64,000 nucleotides of DNA. It comes from Diadema setosum (Eukaryota; Echinodermata; Echinoidea; Diadematoida; Diadematidae). The stretch is from the NCBI RefSeq assembly GCF_964275005.1, contig NC_092704.1, forward strand, positions 10,046,871 through 10,110,870, in the 5' to 3' direction. Position 1 is the first letter of the stretch. Every line of letters begins with the position of its first letter. The position numbers and the translations under genes were made by a program. The notes beneath the pieces were generated by a model. It was not told the DNA's origin. It did not search any database and was given only the letters and a program-made list of their open reading frames with translations. This document shows positions 1 through 16,400 of this stretch, piece after piece.

Positions 1-2044
1 ACGGAAGCACCTGTGATCAGCAAGTCATCGAGATATACTGCTACACCTGGAATGTCCGCCAGCAAGCTCTCCATGGCCCTCTGGAAACCGACGGTGCGGT
101 GGAAATTCCAAATGGCATCCTATTGTAATGGAAGAGTCCACGGTGAGTGTTTATTGTCACGAACTCGCGGGAGTCTGGGGACAAGACTAACTGCTGGTAT
201 GCATGTGACAAGTCAAGTTTCGTGAATTGCTTGCCGTTGACTAACTTTGCGAACAGTTCCTCTATTCGCGGTATCGGATAGGTGTCCGATCGTAGAGCCG
301 TGTTTATGGTTGTCTTGTAGTCTCCACATATTCTAATGGAACCATCACTTTTGACAATGGGGACTATGGGTGCCGCCCACTTTGAATACTTGACCGGCGT
401 CAGTATTCCTTGTGCAACCAGACGGTTGAGTTCGTCATTTACTCCATCCCTAAGTGCAAAGGGAACAGACCGCGCATTGACGAACTTTGGGGGTACACTC
501 GTGTCCATGTCCAGTTCCACTTGTACATCTCTCATTTTGCCGAACTCATTGGTGAACAATTGCTTGTGTTGAGCAGGCAAAGTTTGTAATTGATCTTCTG
601 CGCTCACTGTATTGACAGCATGCCAGTCCAGGAGACTGGGTCCGTTGCCCCTGACAACGATTAGTCTCACTGGCTTCAGTCCTGGTGTCTGATGACGAGG
701 AGATGCCCACCTCGCATTCTCCGAGTAAGTCCAGCTGCTGTCCAGTGTATGTGCGTAGTACTGCGGGGGTGGGGTGCACAATTGGTCTCTTGTTAGCTTC
801 CCACTATGATTTCAGCATTGTTTTGCTTATCAAGCTGACTACAGAGCCAGTGTCCAGTTGCATTTTCAGCTGTTTATCGTTAACGACCACCGTTGCCATG
901 ATAGGTGCCGTTTTGGCGGGCGTGATCTGGAAGATACTGTAGGACTCCGAGTCGACCTCGCCCTCCTCTGCAATCTGATAGTTTGTGCCCCCTGACGTCT
1001 GCTTTTGGTTTCTCGACCCATCTTTTGGTTTTCCTTTTGCTGCCGAACGACAAACCACTGCGAAATGTCCACGTTTACCACACGTATGGCACTCCTTGTC
1101 GCTCGCTGGACAATCGCTTCTTTGTTTATGGCGAGACTGGCCACACCAGCCACATTTCTGTGTAGTCTTGGGGTGGGGTGCGCGAGAGCGAGACTGGTTT
1201 GGTTTGCCCTTGTGATGGCCACTTTTCTTAGTAAGTTGGTTTACCGTCACGTCTGAGTGAGAGTTTTGAGATGAACTACGCAGATCTGCAGTGTTTCTGT
1301 CTGCTAATTCAATAGCAAGCGCTATTTTTGTTGCCTTTTCGAATGTAAGTTCTGGTTCTGCGAGCAACCTCCTCTGTATGCGTTCGTCATTTATTCCGCA
1401 TACCATTTTATCTCTTAGCATCTCATGCAACATGTTGCCATACTTACAGTTGTCTGCGAGGCGACGTAGTTCTGCGAGGTATGAAGAGAGCGATTCTCCC
1501 TTCTGTTGAGATCTACTGTTGAACTTGAACCGCTGCACAGTTACCGAGGGCTTCGGCTCACAATGAGTGGCAATTAGTGCTACTAATGCGGAATAAGTCA
1601 GTTCTCCAGGTTTCTGTGGGGCACATAAGCTGGACACCAGCTTGTAGATCGGTGCTCCACAAACACTGAGAAGGATGGCCCGGCGTTTCCCAGCATCAGT
1701 GATTCCGTTCGCGATGAAGTAGTGCTCCGTGCGCTCGATGTACTGGGACCATGATCCATCCTCCTCCTTAAATTCCCCGATCGAACCGAATGTCGCCATG
1801 TTTCAATCCAGTAATGACGAAAAAACGATCAAAGAACCCTTTAGTTTATCCTCGTCGCCAGTTTTGTTGTTATGTATTCCCTAAAGTGAATATTAAAGTG
1901 ACTTAAGTACAGAGACGAAAGAAACAAGTATTCACTCGAGAGGGTTACAATTCCGAAGCATATATTTTCGCACAGCGCATGCGCAGCTTACAATTGCGTC
2001 AACAAGTATGTGTTCACACTCATAGTTAATCCAGATACATAACA
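1..2044 (-). mobile_element. Ty3/Gypsy LTR retrotransposon fossil, 5' part, cut by window edge
   Basis: Read on the - strand the order is LTR (2044-1868), a primer-binding-like site near 1860-1849, a gag region (about 1799-900) with two CCHC-type zinc knuckles, an aspartic protease start with a DTGS motif, and a reverse transcriptase region reaching the window start. The RT part shows typical Gypsy sequence such as the KLDLSHAYQQL and MPFG motifs. These parts and their order are the standard Ty3/Gypsy layout. The element continues beyond base 1, so RNase H, integrase and the second LTR are not visible. It looks broken in the visible part, by roughly one or two interruptions, but its long open stretches suggest a fairly recent insertion. 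Without the second LTR its age cannot be estimated. Confidence 0.9.
1868..2044 (-). repeat. 5' LTR of the Gypsy fossil (177 bp)
   Basis: The segment begins and ends with the inverted tip TGTTATGTAT / ATACATAACA, the usual TG...CA LTR form. Immediately inside it (- strand) lies GGCGACGAGGAT, a sequence often found as the primer-binding region of Gypsy elements. The right flank is GATAT; the partner duplication would lie outside the window. At 177 bp it is short for an LTR but within the range for compact Gypsy lineages. Confidence 0.8.
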
Positions 2045-2328
2045 GATATCATACCTTCTCATGGAAACCACTATTTATAAATGTAAAAAAGTGGTTTTTG
2101 AAACTATTATTTATTTTTAAAAAAAAGTAGTTTTTACATGAAAATGGATGTTTTATTTTCAACTGCCTGAATTGAGATGTGTAAAGGTATTCCTCATACT
2201 GTTTCTAGCAATTTGTCATAAAGAAATTTTCTGTCATCTGTTGGTGTAATTATGCTAGCGTCTGTTTGTGTGTGTGTGTGGGTAAGAACATCGTATGTCT
2301 GTGGAAACAGGGAATAGGAGCATGTATA
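2045..2328. other. AT-rich spacer, no feature seen
   Basis: Short A/T runs and a small TG repeat near 2265-2281. No coding potential or repeat ends were recognised. Confidence 0.5.
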
Positions 2329-3928
2329 TCTGCCCCCCCACGGAAGAAAGCAGTAACTGCATAACTGCTGAGCTGAGATAAATGCGATTTTGTGTTTTTT
2401 GCAGATTCTTTAAAAACACAGAAACATTCAAAAATAATTTTGTGGTATGATTATGCACCATACCTAGTTGTCTAACAATACCTAGGAAAAAATGATGTTT
2501 CCGTTATTTTTTAAATGTTATTTAGGAAAATGCAGTTACTGCGGTGGCTCACCCTTGATTCTGGGTAGTTTCCCCACGGAAAAAAGCAGTAACTGCAGAC
2601 GGCCAGGAGTCTGCTGTTTTCCCCATGGAAAAAAGCAGTAACTGCACATGTCACATGACCATAGGAGGAGAATTGTTACCACCACCAGGTTATAAAGTTC
2701 TTCTACTTTCTGGTTAGTCTAGATCTATAAGATCTAGGACCTATCGCTAGACCTAGACTAGGTCTTGTAGATTGAATGGCATTCTGTGTAAAAATAAGGT
2801 AGACACCTATGTACCCTAATTGAACTTTGGAGTGCCCGGCCTGGCCCCTGACACATGACCCTGGACTAGACAATAAAGTCAAGTCTCTTCGTCTTAGATC
2901 CTAGTCGAACTCTGACGTTACACTTAAGCTAGACTACAGATCTATGCCCAATGTTAGTGCTAGACCTAGATCTATTACGTTAGATTAGGCCTACTGACAT
3001 TTTGTCTAACACTAAACAGTTAACAATAGATTAGAATCTAGGCCTAGATCTACTCTGTAACTTTAGATCTGGTAGACCTATTTTAAACTTTAGGGCCTAC
3101 ATCTAACATTAGACTAACGTTAGTGCATTAATACTAGTGCTCATCTCCCTTCAATATATTTTCAGCTCACCTAGATTTTCTGGTTCTGGCCAAAGCCATG
3201 GCTACCATGACTTTTCCTCTGCAATTCATGATAGATTTACAGGCATGCCTGGACCGCAGAAACTGTGTGACAGCATGGTTAGCACTGGCATGATCACTCA
3301 GACTGTACCAGACCTGCAATACTGTGCATGAAAGTGATGACTGTGATGTGATGCAATGTTACGTTTAGCTAGTTACTGTATGCTGCAGAATTTATGCGCA
3401 TGCAGCTGCTGCACGCGTATTCTGCCCTCTGAGCGCGCTGAGTCTGCCAGGTTTGCTAGTCTCCAGAAAGAAGCTTTTTCTACAACTTGTCATATGATTC
3501 CCTGCGGGCAGAGTCAAGTTACTGGTGAAACAATCTTTTTATATCTACTCTCCTAAATTATGGGAGAAACTGCTGTTTACATTGTTTTAAAAAAAATAGT
3601 AGAAAAAATAAATGGTATTAGGGAAAAAATATACAGGAAGGACTATACAGAGTCTGAATGATAAAGACTAAATTGTTAGTTACTGCTTTCTTCCGTGGGC
3701 TTTGTTAGTTACTGCTTTTTTCCGTGGGGAAACTTGCAAAGTTGAATCAACTGGATGCAGTTACTGCTTTTTGCAAAAGTGAAAAATTGTATTTTTGGTC
3801 ACTTTCATTTTTCTTTTTGCAAAACTGACCTATTAACATTGGGGAGCATTGGGTAAACTATTCATTTTTGCAAAAAAGTAAACATTCATAAAAATGTCAG
3901 TTACTGCTTTTTTCCGTGGGGGGGCAGA
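2329..3928. mobile_element. Non-autonomous TA-site DNA transposon with subterminal repeats
   Basis: The ends are inverted copies of TCTGCCCCCCCACGGA(A/G)A and are flanked by TA on both sides (2327-2328 and 3929-3930). A motif GCAGTAACTGC joined to a TTTTTCCGTGGGG block recurs at about 2340, 2580 and 2625. It returns inverted at about 3690, 3710, 3757 and 3897, so both ends carry subterminal repeats facing inward. The middle (about 2700-3130) is full of overlapping CTAGATCTAG-type words. No transposase was found in any frame, so this is a non-autonomous copy. Family unknown; the TA duplication points to the Tc1/mariner-like group. Confidence 0.6.
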
Positions 3929-3930
3929 TA

Positions 3931-4627
3931 TGTGACCCTGCATCACAAAACGCACAGAAAGTCGCCGGACATGAAATTTTAGTTTAGAGCATAATTTAAA
4001 AGAGCAGACTTTAAGCTTTAAAATGATGTATAACTCAAATCAAATGGACTCTCCTAAGCTATCTAAATATTGGAAAGAAAACACACACTCGGGGAAAAGT
4101 GTGAACTGAGAAAAGAGGCTCTGAAATGCAGTGTCTATTCAAGCGCTAAATCTTTACCAAGGCGCGCTGGCTGTGCAACGAATGGGACAAAAAAACAGGA
4201 TGTAAACCACCAGAGTAACAACAATGAAGGGATTATCAAATTAAACTGAAATTTAGCATGCCTTATTAACACATTCTGTTCATAATTGATGCTAACTTTC
4301 AAAGCAGTAGCATCATCCTTTCAAAAGTTATTAGAGTTGAAAGTGAAGAGTGTGTACAAGTTTTTTAAGAAATGAAAAGGGGACTCTAAAAACACACCTA
4401 ATCACACTATTCTACAAAAAAAAAAATGTTCGAGATAAACTGCTAAAAAACACACTTTCCTGCCCATTGTATGATCCCAAATTTTAGCATAATGTAGAAG
4501 AAGATTTGCTCTTTCAGAAAATATGAAAAAGTCAAGATCAGTTAGGTTGACCTATTTCACCTATTTTCAGTCCTCACACAAAAGTAGTGTGTGCGACTTT
4601 TTGTTCATTTTGTGGTGCACGGTCACA
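3931..4627. mobile_element. TA-flanked inverted-repeat element, 697 bp
   Basis: The left end TGTGACCCTGCATCACAAAA matches, inverted, the right end TTTTGTGGTGCACGGTCACA. The match extends through an AAAGTCGC block, giving terminal repeats of about 35-40 bp. TA flanks both ends (3929-3930 and 4628-4629). The interior is A/T-rich with no coding frame of note. It abuts the previous element with only the shared TA between them. Confidence 0.6.
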
Positions 4628-4629
4628 TA

Positions 4630-8539
<3,910 letters not shown>

Positions 8540-8934
8540 ATATATATATAGTGAAAGAAATTAGACTTCAGGTGGATGTTGCTCTCGATCTTGTTCTCCC
8601 TTTAGTCAATCGATATTCAGGTCTTCATCAGGATTTACCAATGTTTTTATTGTTTTAAAGAAAGAAGTAGAGAAAGAGAGAAAACCCAACAGAACAATGA
8701 TGTTATCTAAATGGCATAATGTGCCGTGATATATATGTATAATGCAATGTCGTATAATACCAATCTTCAAAAGTATTACCTTTATATACACAAATCAATC
8801 ATTCAATTCTATACAAAAATACAATCTTACATCATCTCATCAACAGAAATTTATTGTATATGATATTATATATATATGTTATATATATGTTCATCTTGGA
8901 ATTTTCCACGTGTTGGACTTCGAATGTTGTAATT

Positions 8935-9039
8935 ATTAGAAGAAAGAGTCTCAAGTACGCCATGAATCCAACAACAAAAAAAAGAAAAAAAAATTGTAAT
9001 CGTTGGATTCATGGCGTACTTGAGACTCTTTCTTCTAAT
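8935..9039. repeat. Perfect 38-bp inverted repeat with A-rich loop
   Basis: The left arm (8935-8972) and right arm (9002-9039) are exact reverse complements. They flank a 29-base loop made mostly of A. The tips read ATTAGAAGAAAG / CTTTCTTCTAAT. It may be a very small foldback element or the source of a hairpin RNA; no terminal duplication is evident. Confidence 0.75.
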
Positions 9040-9258
9040 ATGTTATATATTATATATATTCATATATGTCTATATGTATTGCACACATATGCATGCATAC
9101 ACACACATACATAATATATATACAAAACTATCTAAATCGACATACTAACTTAAACAACGTCTGAAATATATCAACTTTTGAATCAGATATATAGACAACA
9201 ATAACATTCTGTGAATTACCTGGGGCGTGTATAATTTGACATGATGTCCTGCATCACA

Positions 9259-9286
9259 GCACCACATGCTTATAAGCATGTGGTGC
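9259..9286. repeat. Perfect 28-bp palindrome
   Basis: GCACCACATGCTTA followed directly by its own reverse complement with no spacer, in otherwise TA-rich DNA. It would extrude as a cruciform; function unknown. Confidence 0.7.
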
Positions 9287-9354
9287 TTATATATCTTCTG
9301 TCAACAAAATTTTACAATAAATAACACTCAATCATAATACCTATTGTACATATA

Positions 9355-9484
<130 letters not shown>

Positions 9485-9709
9485 TTATTTATTTATATAT
9501 GTATATGTATAAACATATGATAATTATGTAATGGTTTTTGATCGTCGGAGACTGTGAAAGACTATATTGAACCATTGATGGAGACCACGAAATTCACTGA
9601 AAAATCACTTTGAAAAGAAATCATGAAGGACATCGGAGTTAACTGAAGTTCAATGAAAGCTTATTATTGAGATATCTGTCAATTTTTACACACTTTCAGT
9701 GGTTCTTAA

Positions 9710-10092
9710 AGGGTGTGTACAGTTCTGGTCGAGGTGAAGATTTAGCTTTTAACATTTTGTGAGATATTCAAAAACCACTCTATGTGATGTCAAAGAGCAT
9801 GCAGTTCTAAGGGGTATCAAAAGTTTATTCGATGAAAATGGGTTTTGAAATGGCTGAGATATCCAAAAACAAGGTGAAACAAAGAGATACTAATAAAGTT
9901 GGGGCATGTCGCCTTTTATTATTAGCACTTTTTTGAATATCACAGCCATTTGAAAACCAATTTTCATCAAATAAACGTTGAATCCTTCTTAAAATTACAT
10001 GCTCTTTCATATTTCATAGGAGGCTTTTCATTATCTCACTTACGAATGTTCAAAACATGAATCCGTACCTCAACCAGTACTGTACAGTCCCT
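9710..10092. mobile_element. TTAA-flanked MITE (piggyBac-like), family A copy 1
   Basis: The element lies between TTAA at 9706-9709 and TTAA at 10093-10096. It starts AGGGTGTGTACAGT and ends ACTGTACAGTCCCT. Its interior (for example the GAGATATCCAAAAACA and CCTTTTATTATTAG segments) is clearly related to the element at 48378-48776. A TTAA target is the hallmark of piggyBac-type transposases; none is encoded here. Confidence 0.7.
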
Positions 10093-10447
10093 TTAAGTTT
10101 TGCCCGATGTGCAATAAAGCAAATTCCAAGCGAAAGTCGATGTTAAAGTGGGCGTGGCTGCCATGGGCACATTCGTTGATCACATTCACATATGCATTTT
10201 TAGTACTCTCACAAGAAGAAAGTAGCATCCTATTGCCAACTCTGAGGAAAGAGCAAGTGATTTTCGAAGATGATAACTGATCAGTGATTTGCGTCGAAAT
10301 GGATCCCAGAGGCTTGCAGAGAAAAAGAAAAGAAAAAGAAAAAGTAAGATCGATTTCATATCTACTCTTCACCGCATCATGCATGTGGGAGCCAGACAAC
10401 AATCAATGACGTGTACGTGACGTACCCCAGTCTAAGTAGGAGGCAAA

Positions 10448-13400
10448 ATGGCTGATCCAAAGTACGCTGATCTCCCTGGCATTGTAAGTATAGATTTGGT
10501 TCCCCATAGATTTGGTTGTCTTTCGCACTCAATATCTTCACCCCAGGTTTTTGACACGACTAAACGGGCTTTGTTTTATTCAATCATTTCAAGCTATTTA
10601 CATGTTAATTACATGCAATCTAAGACGTTTTAGTGTCCAGATTTTCGGACCCGCGATAGGAAGTGTGTGGGGGAATGAGGGCGGTTCGGGAAGTTAATTT
10701 CGGTCAATGTATCTCTCAGCAGATCGCTTTGAATTGCACGTAAACTTAGCGGCTGTATAGACACTCTACATTCATAGACGGTAGGAGTGTGGATCGTATT
10801 ACCGGACGCTTTTGTGTTTGTGTGGGTGTGTGTGTGGATCTGAATTCCTTACACAGAGGGTGAAATTTTGGCAAGAAATAACACTAGTTTTAGAATTTAG
10901 TCTATCTATATCTGCGACCAGCAGCCCCAACGTACAACGTACAGTGTTGGGGCTGCGCCGTTTTGGCCTCGATATCTTAATGTTGTATGGTAGGGGTCCA
11001 ACCCACCGACCGGGTCCATAACGACCGACCGCGCATTATAATGGCATTGCGCGTACAGAAAGAAAATGTACGCATGGGACTACGCGCAACGGTGTTCGAT
11101 TCTTCACTGGGCTACGCTACCGAGTAAAATGAGGCGAAAACAACTAAGTATTCCCTCTAAATTACCGAAATTTAGCAAAATCGAATAAGGTTTATCGTGT
11201 AACTACATATAACTAGGCCTACCTTTGCTGACTCGTTGTTATGTAGAGTATCCTTCCGTAATAAATTTGACGATTTTGACCGCAAAATTGTCACCGCCGC
11301 TTGTACGATCGTGCACACACGTTACACATAGTCATGACATAAACATTTTGTCGCCCGCTACGACCGTACGAGTTGATGCAGAAACGAGAAATGAATGTGA
11401 AAAAAACAAACCGACTCATCTAATTTATTTCAATTACGATGAAAAGTTTCCTAATGAAAATCAAGTCAAATTCATCAAACAGTCCTTCAAAAGTACTATC
11501 GAAGGATTCAAAATATATTCAAATATTATTGGGGAAAAAAATTACGACTAGAAAAAAACAGCAGCTTGTCGAAAAAACGCGTTTAAGTACGCTTTATACG
11601 TACTGTCAATAGAGGGCGGGGTGGTCGGTCGATATGGGCCCTGCAACTGAGTGCGGAAAAAATGACACCCCACGCGTTCGAAGCCGCCATCTAGAGCGCG
11701 TACCTCAGATCGCATTTTCAGTGCGCGCTTGTGAACCCGGAGTATTTTCTCCACACGTGAGTAAAATTTCAGGCAAATTGTGAGATTTTTCACGTTTCTA
11801 TTGATAGAAAAACGTTAGGTGTCCGATATTATGAACACCCAACCATACCAAACGGGTGCCGTTCCGGCGCTGTATTTCCTTAATTTTTCAACAAAAACTA
11901 CTGGGAATACTTAAATGGGTGGACTAAACCTAAATGATTCACATCGGCGACTGTTTGATGCATTTCATTGCTTATGATGCAGAAAATGCTGTCTTATAAA
12001 GGCAAATATCTTCAGCTCACCGATGCTCACTAAAACTCACAATCACTTGCACATGCGCACACAATGCATTCAGTGCAGTGCATTGACAGCTGTAGTACTC
12101 GCTGCATGATGCATATTCACCGTGCGATGATACATTATTCATATCCTTTTTGCGTCCGTAACGTTGACGTCATTATTTACGCATGCGTAGATGCGTACTG
12201 ATGGATACACGTTCAAAATAGCAGCAAAGCTCTCCACTAGGGCAGACCGCCTACTCCTAAAAAATGTGGAAAATTATGCAGTTTCCAGATAAATTGGTGA
12301 GAAGGACCAAGGCAATGGGGTAGTGTATATTTCATTTTATATTGTCACTGTGTTTATGATGGACATTTAGGCATGGTTTATTTGTGAAGTTGCCGTATAT
12401 GTGGCAATAGGGAGTTGTTCGTGATTCTCACTTGAACGAAACTGCGGGGTAGCCGCCAGGACCCCGCCGCAGGCGGCGGGTCTCCGGGGCTAGTCTATCT
12501 AGAGCTTAGACTTAGTCTAGTTATTATAGTATTCACAAAGTCCTGAAAATTATGAATTTTGCAAAATGATCGGTCTAGATCTAACGTTAGACTTTGTTCT
12601 AAATTAACTGTTAAATTTATTCATTCCTATTTTTGGTAAGGCTTTGCCTTCGGAAAATTGACTTCAATGTCGAACTCAAGGCAAAGTTCAATTTACTATA
12701 GTATAGTGCCTATATACGCCATATAATTGTATTTAGCGAGTCTAGATTTTCGCGAATTGGGACTTCCCGACAATTTTGCGAGTGGTTAGTGTGACCACGA
12801 GATTGGAGTACGGTATTGAACTGAATTCACAGAGAAATGTAACCTAGATAAGTACGTGTGCGATGTCACATTCCTATCAGGATCAGAATCCATATTTTTG
12901 CATGTCTTTGATTTCATGAATTTCACCTCACTCGTGAAATTTCACCTGCTGACTCGCAAAATTTGTGAAAATAAAATCCTTGCGAAATATTCGCCGTGTA
13001 CAGTAACCCCTCTAACGTTACGTGTTACTGTTAATGTTATCTTTTTAGTGCGGTGTAAAATCGCAATTTTCTTAATGGAATAATCAATGTCTTTCACATC
13101 TTGTCCATGTACCAGAATCACAAGTCATGCCCAAGATTCACCATACACATTCCTACCATACCAAGCAGACAACAAAGAAAATCCGCAAATGAGGCTCAAA
13201 TTTTGTATTGTACGGTAGAACCTAAATTAAAAGGCTTTAACATGAATGTTTCGAACAATTTTTGCAATTAAATCTTGTGATAAATTGATGTCTTTTTCTA
13301 GATCTGAGGTGAAATGTGAATATCTTAGCCTTTCTACATTTTTAATGTCACATTTTTTGGCAATTTCGGCCCAAACAATTCTCTGTATTATTACATGTTA

Positions 13401-16400
13401 GAACCTAGGCTAGTCAAAGTAAGAAGTAAGTTGTATGTTTCCAAAGGAAAAGAAAGAAAAATAAGTTAATTTCAGTAACTATATTTTTTTTTTGATAGTG
13501 CAACACGCACACATAAAAATAAAAGAATTAAAGGGCACTTACACATGTACATATTGATATTTTTGCGCAATGGGGACCGTGACACTTTGGCTCGCCTTCA
13601 TAAAATTAAATGATCATGGTCTATTTGTGCTGCAATAATCATATCTATAATTTCTGAATCACTTGGAGTAACAATTATGTGTTGATTTGCACTACAGTTG
13701 TACCATTTACTGATATTTCAACAAAGTTACAACAGTTACACCTTCACACTATGACAGTACATATTGGTCTGGTACCCTTCCCAAAGACACAACTCCAATG
13801 CCAGACCTGCTGCTGTCAGTCAATGACCCTGCTGTGTGTTGCTGTGTCCTTGTACATCAGGATGTTACTACATAGATACTGATTACAATCTCAAAAAATA
13901 CATGCACAAGGAGGTCTTTGTCTCGTTAAAGTGCAGTCATGTTGTCAACAAGTGATGTTTGAACCATGCAATGGCAGATTTTATAGATGCTGTGCATATG
14001 TTCCGAATTATGCAGTGATCAACATTTAGTTTGTTTGTTTTTTATCAGTGCTGTATAGCTGCCTTTTTATCTACAACAACTGAACAGTGGACAGTTGTTT
14101 TCTATTCTGAATTGAACACTGAATGTTTGCACATAGACCATGAGATTCTAGCAACCTTCACATTTTTTTTCCACAAATTTGTAGATTTAAATAATATGAA
14201 GATGCATTGCAAGAGTTTTAAGACTATCTAGACTGGTAGAGTGTTTTTTCACATCACTGCTTTCAGTAGATCATTGTATATCTTGCATTAAATAACATTT
14301 ACATTTTTGTAATGTTTTTTTTTTCTTTCTTTCTTAGTTAGCCCTATTAAAGAACAAAAGAAAATGCTAGTGAGTGTTGTTGTTGTTTTTTTTTCATACA
14401 TTCCAGTGAGTTAATCCCAACAGAAAAATGCTGATGATTACAAGCAAGATTCAAAAACTGATTTTTTTTTTTTTTTTTTTTTTTTTTTGCACCTGCATGT
14501 CATGGATAGACCTAATTCATGTTGGGCTATTTCAAAATTTGCTGTTCAGGTTCTGAAAAATACAACTGAACAGATCTAGGTTTACATGTTTTTGTATGTT
14601 CGCAAATTTTTGGTCCTCCTGGGGCCCGTTTCATAAAACTTGTCATCAGTGACAACTGCCACATTTCTATGACAAATTTGCTCCCAGCCAATCAGATGCA
14701 AGGATTTCAGTAGCTTATCACATCTATGACAACTTGTCACTGATGACAAGTTTTATGAAACAGGCCCCCGGTCAGGGTTCTTCCCAACTTTGCCAAAAGT
14801 TTATAAAATAAAGTGGATATTCAAATTCATGAAATTCTTCCGTCGAGATGTTTTCATTGCAACTGATTGACAAATTGCCCTACATCGACGTAAATAAGCA
14901 CTGAATTGATCAGTGTCTTAGTTGTAGCCATGATAAAAAATCATGGGCGTACATACTCGAGCAGGATTCGAACCTACGACCTCCTGATCACCGGACAGGC
15001 GTCATCTCCACTAGACCACCGAGCTTTCGCCCGACAGCAAGTGTTGGTTCTAATCCTTATAGCATGCAGCGGGTACTGCTTTGTTATTCAAATTCATGAA
15101 ATTCTTCCGTCGAGATGTTTTCATTGCAACTGATTGACAAATTGCCCTACATCGACGTAAATAAGCACTGAATTGATCAGTATCTTAGTTGTAGCCATGA
15201 TAAAAAATCATGGGCGTACATACTCGAGCAGGATTCGAACCTACGACCTCCTGATCACCGGACAGGCGTCATCTCCACTAGACCACCGAGCTTTCGCCCG
15301 ACAGCAAGTGTTGGTTCTAATCCTTATAGCATGCAGCGGGTACTGCTTTGTTATTCAAATTCATGAAATTCTTCCGTCGAGATGTTTTCATTGCAACTGA
15401 TTGACAAATTGCCCTACATCGACGTAAATAAGCACTGAATTGATCAGTGTCTTAGTTGTAGCCATGATAAAAAATCATGGGCGTACATACTCGAGCAGGA
15501 TTCGAACCTACGACCTCCTGATCACCGGACAGGCGTCATCTCCACTAGACCACCGAGCTTTCGCCCGACAGCAAGTGTTGGTTCTAATCCTTATAGCATG
15601 CAGCGGGTACTGCTTTGTTATTCAAATTCATGAAATTCTTCCGTCGAGATGTTTTCATTGCAACTGATTGACAAATTGCCCTACATCGACGTAAATAAGC
15701 ACTGAATTGATCAGTGTCTTAGTTGTAGCCATGATAAAAAATCATGGGCGTACATACTCGAGCAGGATTCGAACCTACGACCTCCTGATCACCGGACAGG
15801 CGTCATCTCCACTAGACCACCGAGCTTTCGCCCGACAGCAAGTGTTGGTTCTAATCCTTATAGCATGCAGCGGGTACTGCTTTGTTATTCAAATTCATGA
15901 AATTCTTCCGTCGAGATGTTTTCATTGCAACTGATTGACAAATTGCCCTACATCGACGTAAATAAGCACTGAATTGATCAGTGTCTTAGTTGTAGCCATG
16001 ATAAAAAATCATGGGCGTACATACTCGAGCAGGATTCGAATCCTGCTCGAGTATGTACGCCCATGATTTTTATCATGGCTACAACTAAGACACTGATCAA
16101 TTCAGTGCTTATTTACGTCGATGTAGGGCAATTTGTCAATCAGTTGCAATGAAAACATCTCGACGGAAGAATTTCATGAATTTGAATAACAAAGCAGTAC
16201 CCGCTGCATGCTATAAGGATTAGAACCAACACTTGCTGTCGGGCGAAAGCTCGGTGGTCTAGTGGAGATGACGCCTGTCCGGTGATCAGGAGGTCGTAGG
16301 TTCGAATCCTGCTCGAGTATGTACGCCCATGATTTTTTATCATGGCTACAACTAAGACACTGATCAATTCAGTGCTTATTTACGTCGATGTAGGGCAATT

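Noticed and set aside
866-1222. Overlapping frames across the gag region on both strands
   Set aside because: Shadows of the Gypsy gag reading frame.
10070-10402. A 110-residue reverse-strand frame just upstream of DCTN2
   Set aside because: It partly overlaps the TTAA element end and has no recognisable domain, so chance is the simplest explanation.
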